Positions 5,959 to 6,764 of a stretch of DNA of 6,764 nt are shown here, in pieces. Source of the stretch: Acholeplasmataceae bacterium (GTDB lineage: Bacteria; Bacillota_I; Bacilli_A; Acholeplasmatales; Acholeplasmataceae). The DNA lies in NCBI GenBank assembly GCA_016934175.1, contig JAFGTI010000025.1, forward strand, positions 1 through 6,764. Reading direction: 5' to 3'. Both the position numbers and the translations under genes were made by a program. The notes beneath the pieces are model-generated. The model made no database searches. It was not told the DNA's origin and worked only from the letters and a program-made list of their open reading frames with translations. Every line of letters starts with the position of its first letter. Position 1 is the first letter of the stretch.

Positions 5959-6764
5959 GTAGCACCTGCCATAATTCCTTCAATTAAGTAACGTTGGAAT
6001 GCCATATAAAGTGCAGTAATTGGGATACCAACTAATAGTGCACCAGCTGCAAAAGCTGAATAATGTCTATAATTTGGATCATTAATAAACCTGAATAACC
6101 CAATAGCAAGCGTCCATTGCTGTGTGATATCATATGTAGGGCCTGCCCACTCTGGTTTAAACCTTAATAAGAATCCTGGTAGCAAGTAATCCATCCAAGG
6201 TCCCATGAACATCGAAACTGCAACAAATGTCAAAATTGGAACTGATAAAGGAAGAATAATTTTCCAAAATATTTGAAATTTACTTGCTCCATCAATCATT
6301 GCAGATTCATCTAAATCTTTTGGAATTTGAGATAGGAATCCCTTAATTAACCAAAGATTACCTGGTATGCTACCACCAATATAAAGAATGCTTAACGCTC
6401 TAGGCTGTCCTAATAAATGGAACTTCCAGAATAATACATACATAGCGATCAGCCCCATAAATGATGGGAATGCTTGTAAAACTAAAATCGTTAATAATCC
6501 AGCTTTTTTACCTTTAAAACTGAATCTTGCAAATACATAAGCTGCCCCAGTAATAAGTAACGTACCAACAATCATATTGATTAAAGCAATACTCAAAGTA
6601 TTGAGATACCAAATTTTGAAGTTAGTTTCACCAAATAAATATCTAAACGCTTCAAAGTTAGGCTCATCTGGCCATATTTGATTTGGAATAGCTGTTCTAA
6701 TATTAGAAAATGCCATACCAAAGATATAAACCACTGGAACGATGACTACAACAGCAACCAATGT
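5949..6764 (-). CDS. malG: MalG-type ABC sugar transporter permease (start beyond right edge)
   Basis: Inner-membrane permease subunit of a carbohydrate ABC importer of the MalFGK2 class, probably for maltose/maltodextrin. 271 codons plus the stop are visible; the frame is open to the window edge. A TTG at 6761 lies inside the first hydrophobic helix, so it is not taken as the start. The true start is probably 10-30 codons further out, given a usual family length of about 280-295. Counting from that TTG, hydrophobic segments lie near 1-18, 52-78, 87-111, 122-142, 167-190 and 236-256, the six helices of MalG. The EAA loop that docks on the ATPase is at 152-171 (ESAMIDGAS, then IILP). The C-terminus, QRYLIEGIMAGATKG, matches the MalG ending (E. 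coli MalG ends TAGGVKG). MalE, MalF and the ATPase are not in the window; malF normally precedes malG and may lie just outside. Substrate is inferred from the MalG-like tail and the glucan enzymes downstream. Confidence 0.92.
   Translation of the reverse strand, partial: TLVAVVVIVPVVYIFGMAFSNIRTAIPNQIWPDEPNFEAFRYLFGETNFKIWYLNTLSIALINMIVGTLLITGAAYVFARFSFKGKKAGLLTILVLQAFPSFMGLIAMYVLFWKFHLLGQPRALSILYIGGSIPGNLWLIKGFLSQIPKDLDESAMIDGASKFQIFWKIILPLSVPILTFVAVSMFMGPWMDYLLPGFLLRFKPEWAGPTYDITQQWTLAIGLFRFINDPNYRHYSAFAAGALLVGIPITALYMAFQRYLIEGIMAGATKG

Noticed and set aside
6759..6761. TTG as the start codon of the malG gene.
   Set aside because: The frame stays open to the window edge, the codon falls inside the first hydrophobic helix, and MalG proteins normally have extra residues before it. 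The gene is better treated as cut by the edge.
1..6764. Alternative genetic code with TGA as tryptophan (as in Mycoplasma).
   Set aside because: TGA ends both the GH13 gene and malG at the expected family lengths, and the tryptophan codons I checked are TGG.
1..6764. CRISPR arrays, tRNA/rRNA genes, insertion sequences or phage genes.
   Set aside because: No direct repeat series, no tRNA-like cloverleaf, and no transposase or integrase-like frame was seen; coding sequence fills all but about 120 bases.

Overview
The window is an AT-rich (roughly one-third G+C by eye) bacterial segment in which every supported gene lies on the minus strand. It reads as part of an alpha-glucan locus: maltodextrin import followed by intracellular glycogen/maltodextrin breakdown and glycogen branching. 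Low G+C, strong AGGAGG-type ribosome binding sites, tight gene packing, a CcpA/LacI-type operator and the protein sequence types suggest a low-G+C Firmicute or a standard-code mollicute relative (Acholeplasma, Haloplasma, Izemoplasma or Erysipelotrichia-like). TGA is used as a stop at the ends of two genes and the tryptophans checked are TGG, so the genetic code is the standard bacterial one. The species cannot be fixed from this window.

In the direction of transcription (high to low coordinates), the window opens inside a MalG-type ABC sugar permease (5949-6764), whose start lies beyond the right edge. A strong intrinsic terminator (5930-5958) overlaps its last codons and stop. A 102-base intergenic region (5847-5948) follows. 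It carries the terminator, a sequence fitting the catabolite-responsive element (cre) consensus exactly (5912-5925), a probable extended -10 promoter (5880-5888), an AT-only inverted repeat, and the ribosome binding site of the next gene.

A compact four-gene operon then starts: glgP (glycogen/maltodextrin phosphorylase, 3468-5846), a 430-residue GH13 alpha-amylase-family enzyme (2165-3457), pulA (type I pullulanase, 210-2168), and the first 67 codons of glgB (branching enzyme, 1-201), which runs off the left edge. Junctions are +10, -4 and +8 bases, with ribosome binding sites overlapping the preceding stop codons at the first and third, so the genes are probably cotranscribed and translationally coupled.

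The enzymes form a coherent cytoplasmic set. The phosphorylase shortens alpha-1,4 chains to glucose-1-phosphate, pullulanase removes the alpha-1,6 branches that stop it, the GH13 enzyme probably cuts or trims oligosaccharides, and GlgB introduces branches. None of the proteins with a visible N-terminus has a signal peptide. The upstream permease would supply maltodextrins. No ORF of unknown family, mobile element, CRISPR array or RNA gene was seen. The most informative non-coding signals are in the malG-glgP intergenic region. I see no evidence for a new system here; this looks like a well-made conventional glucan operon.
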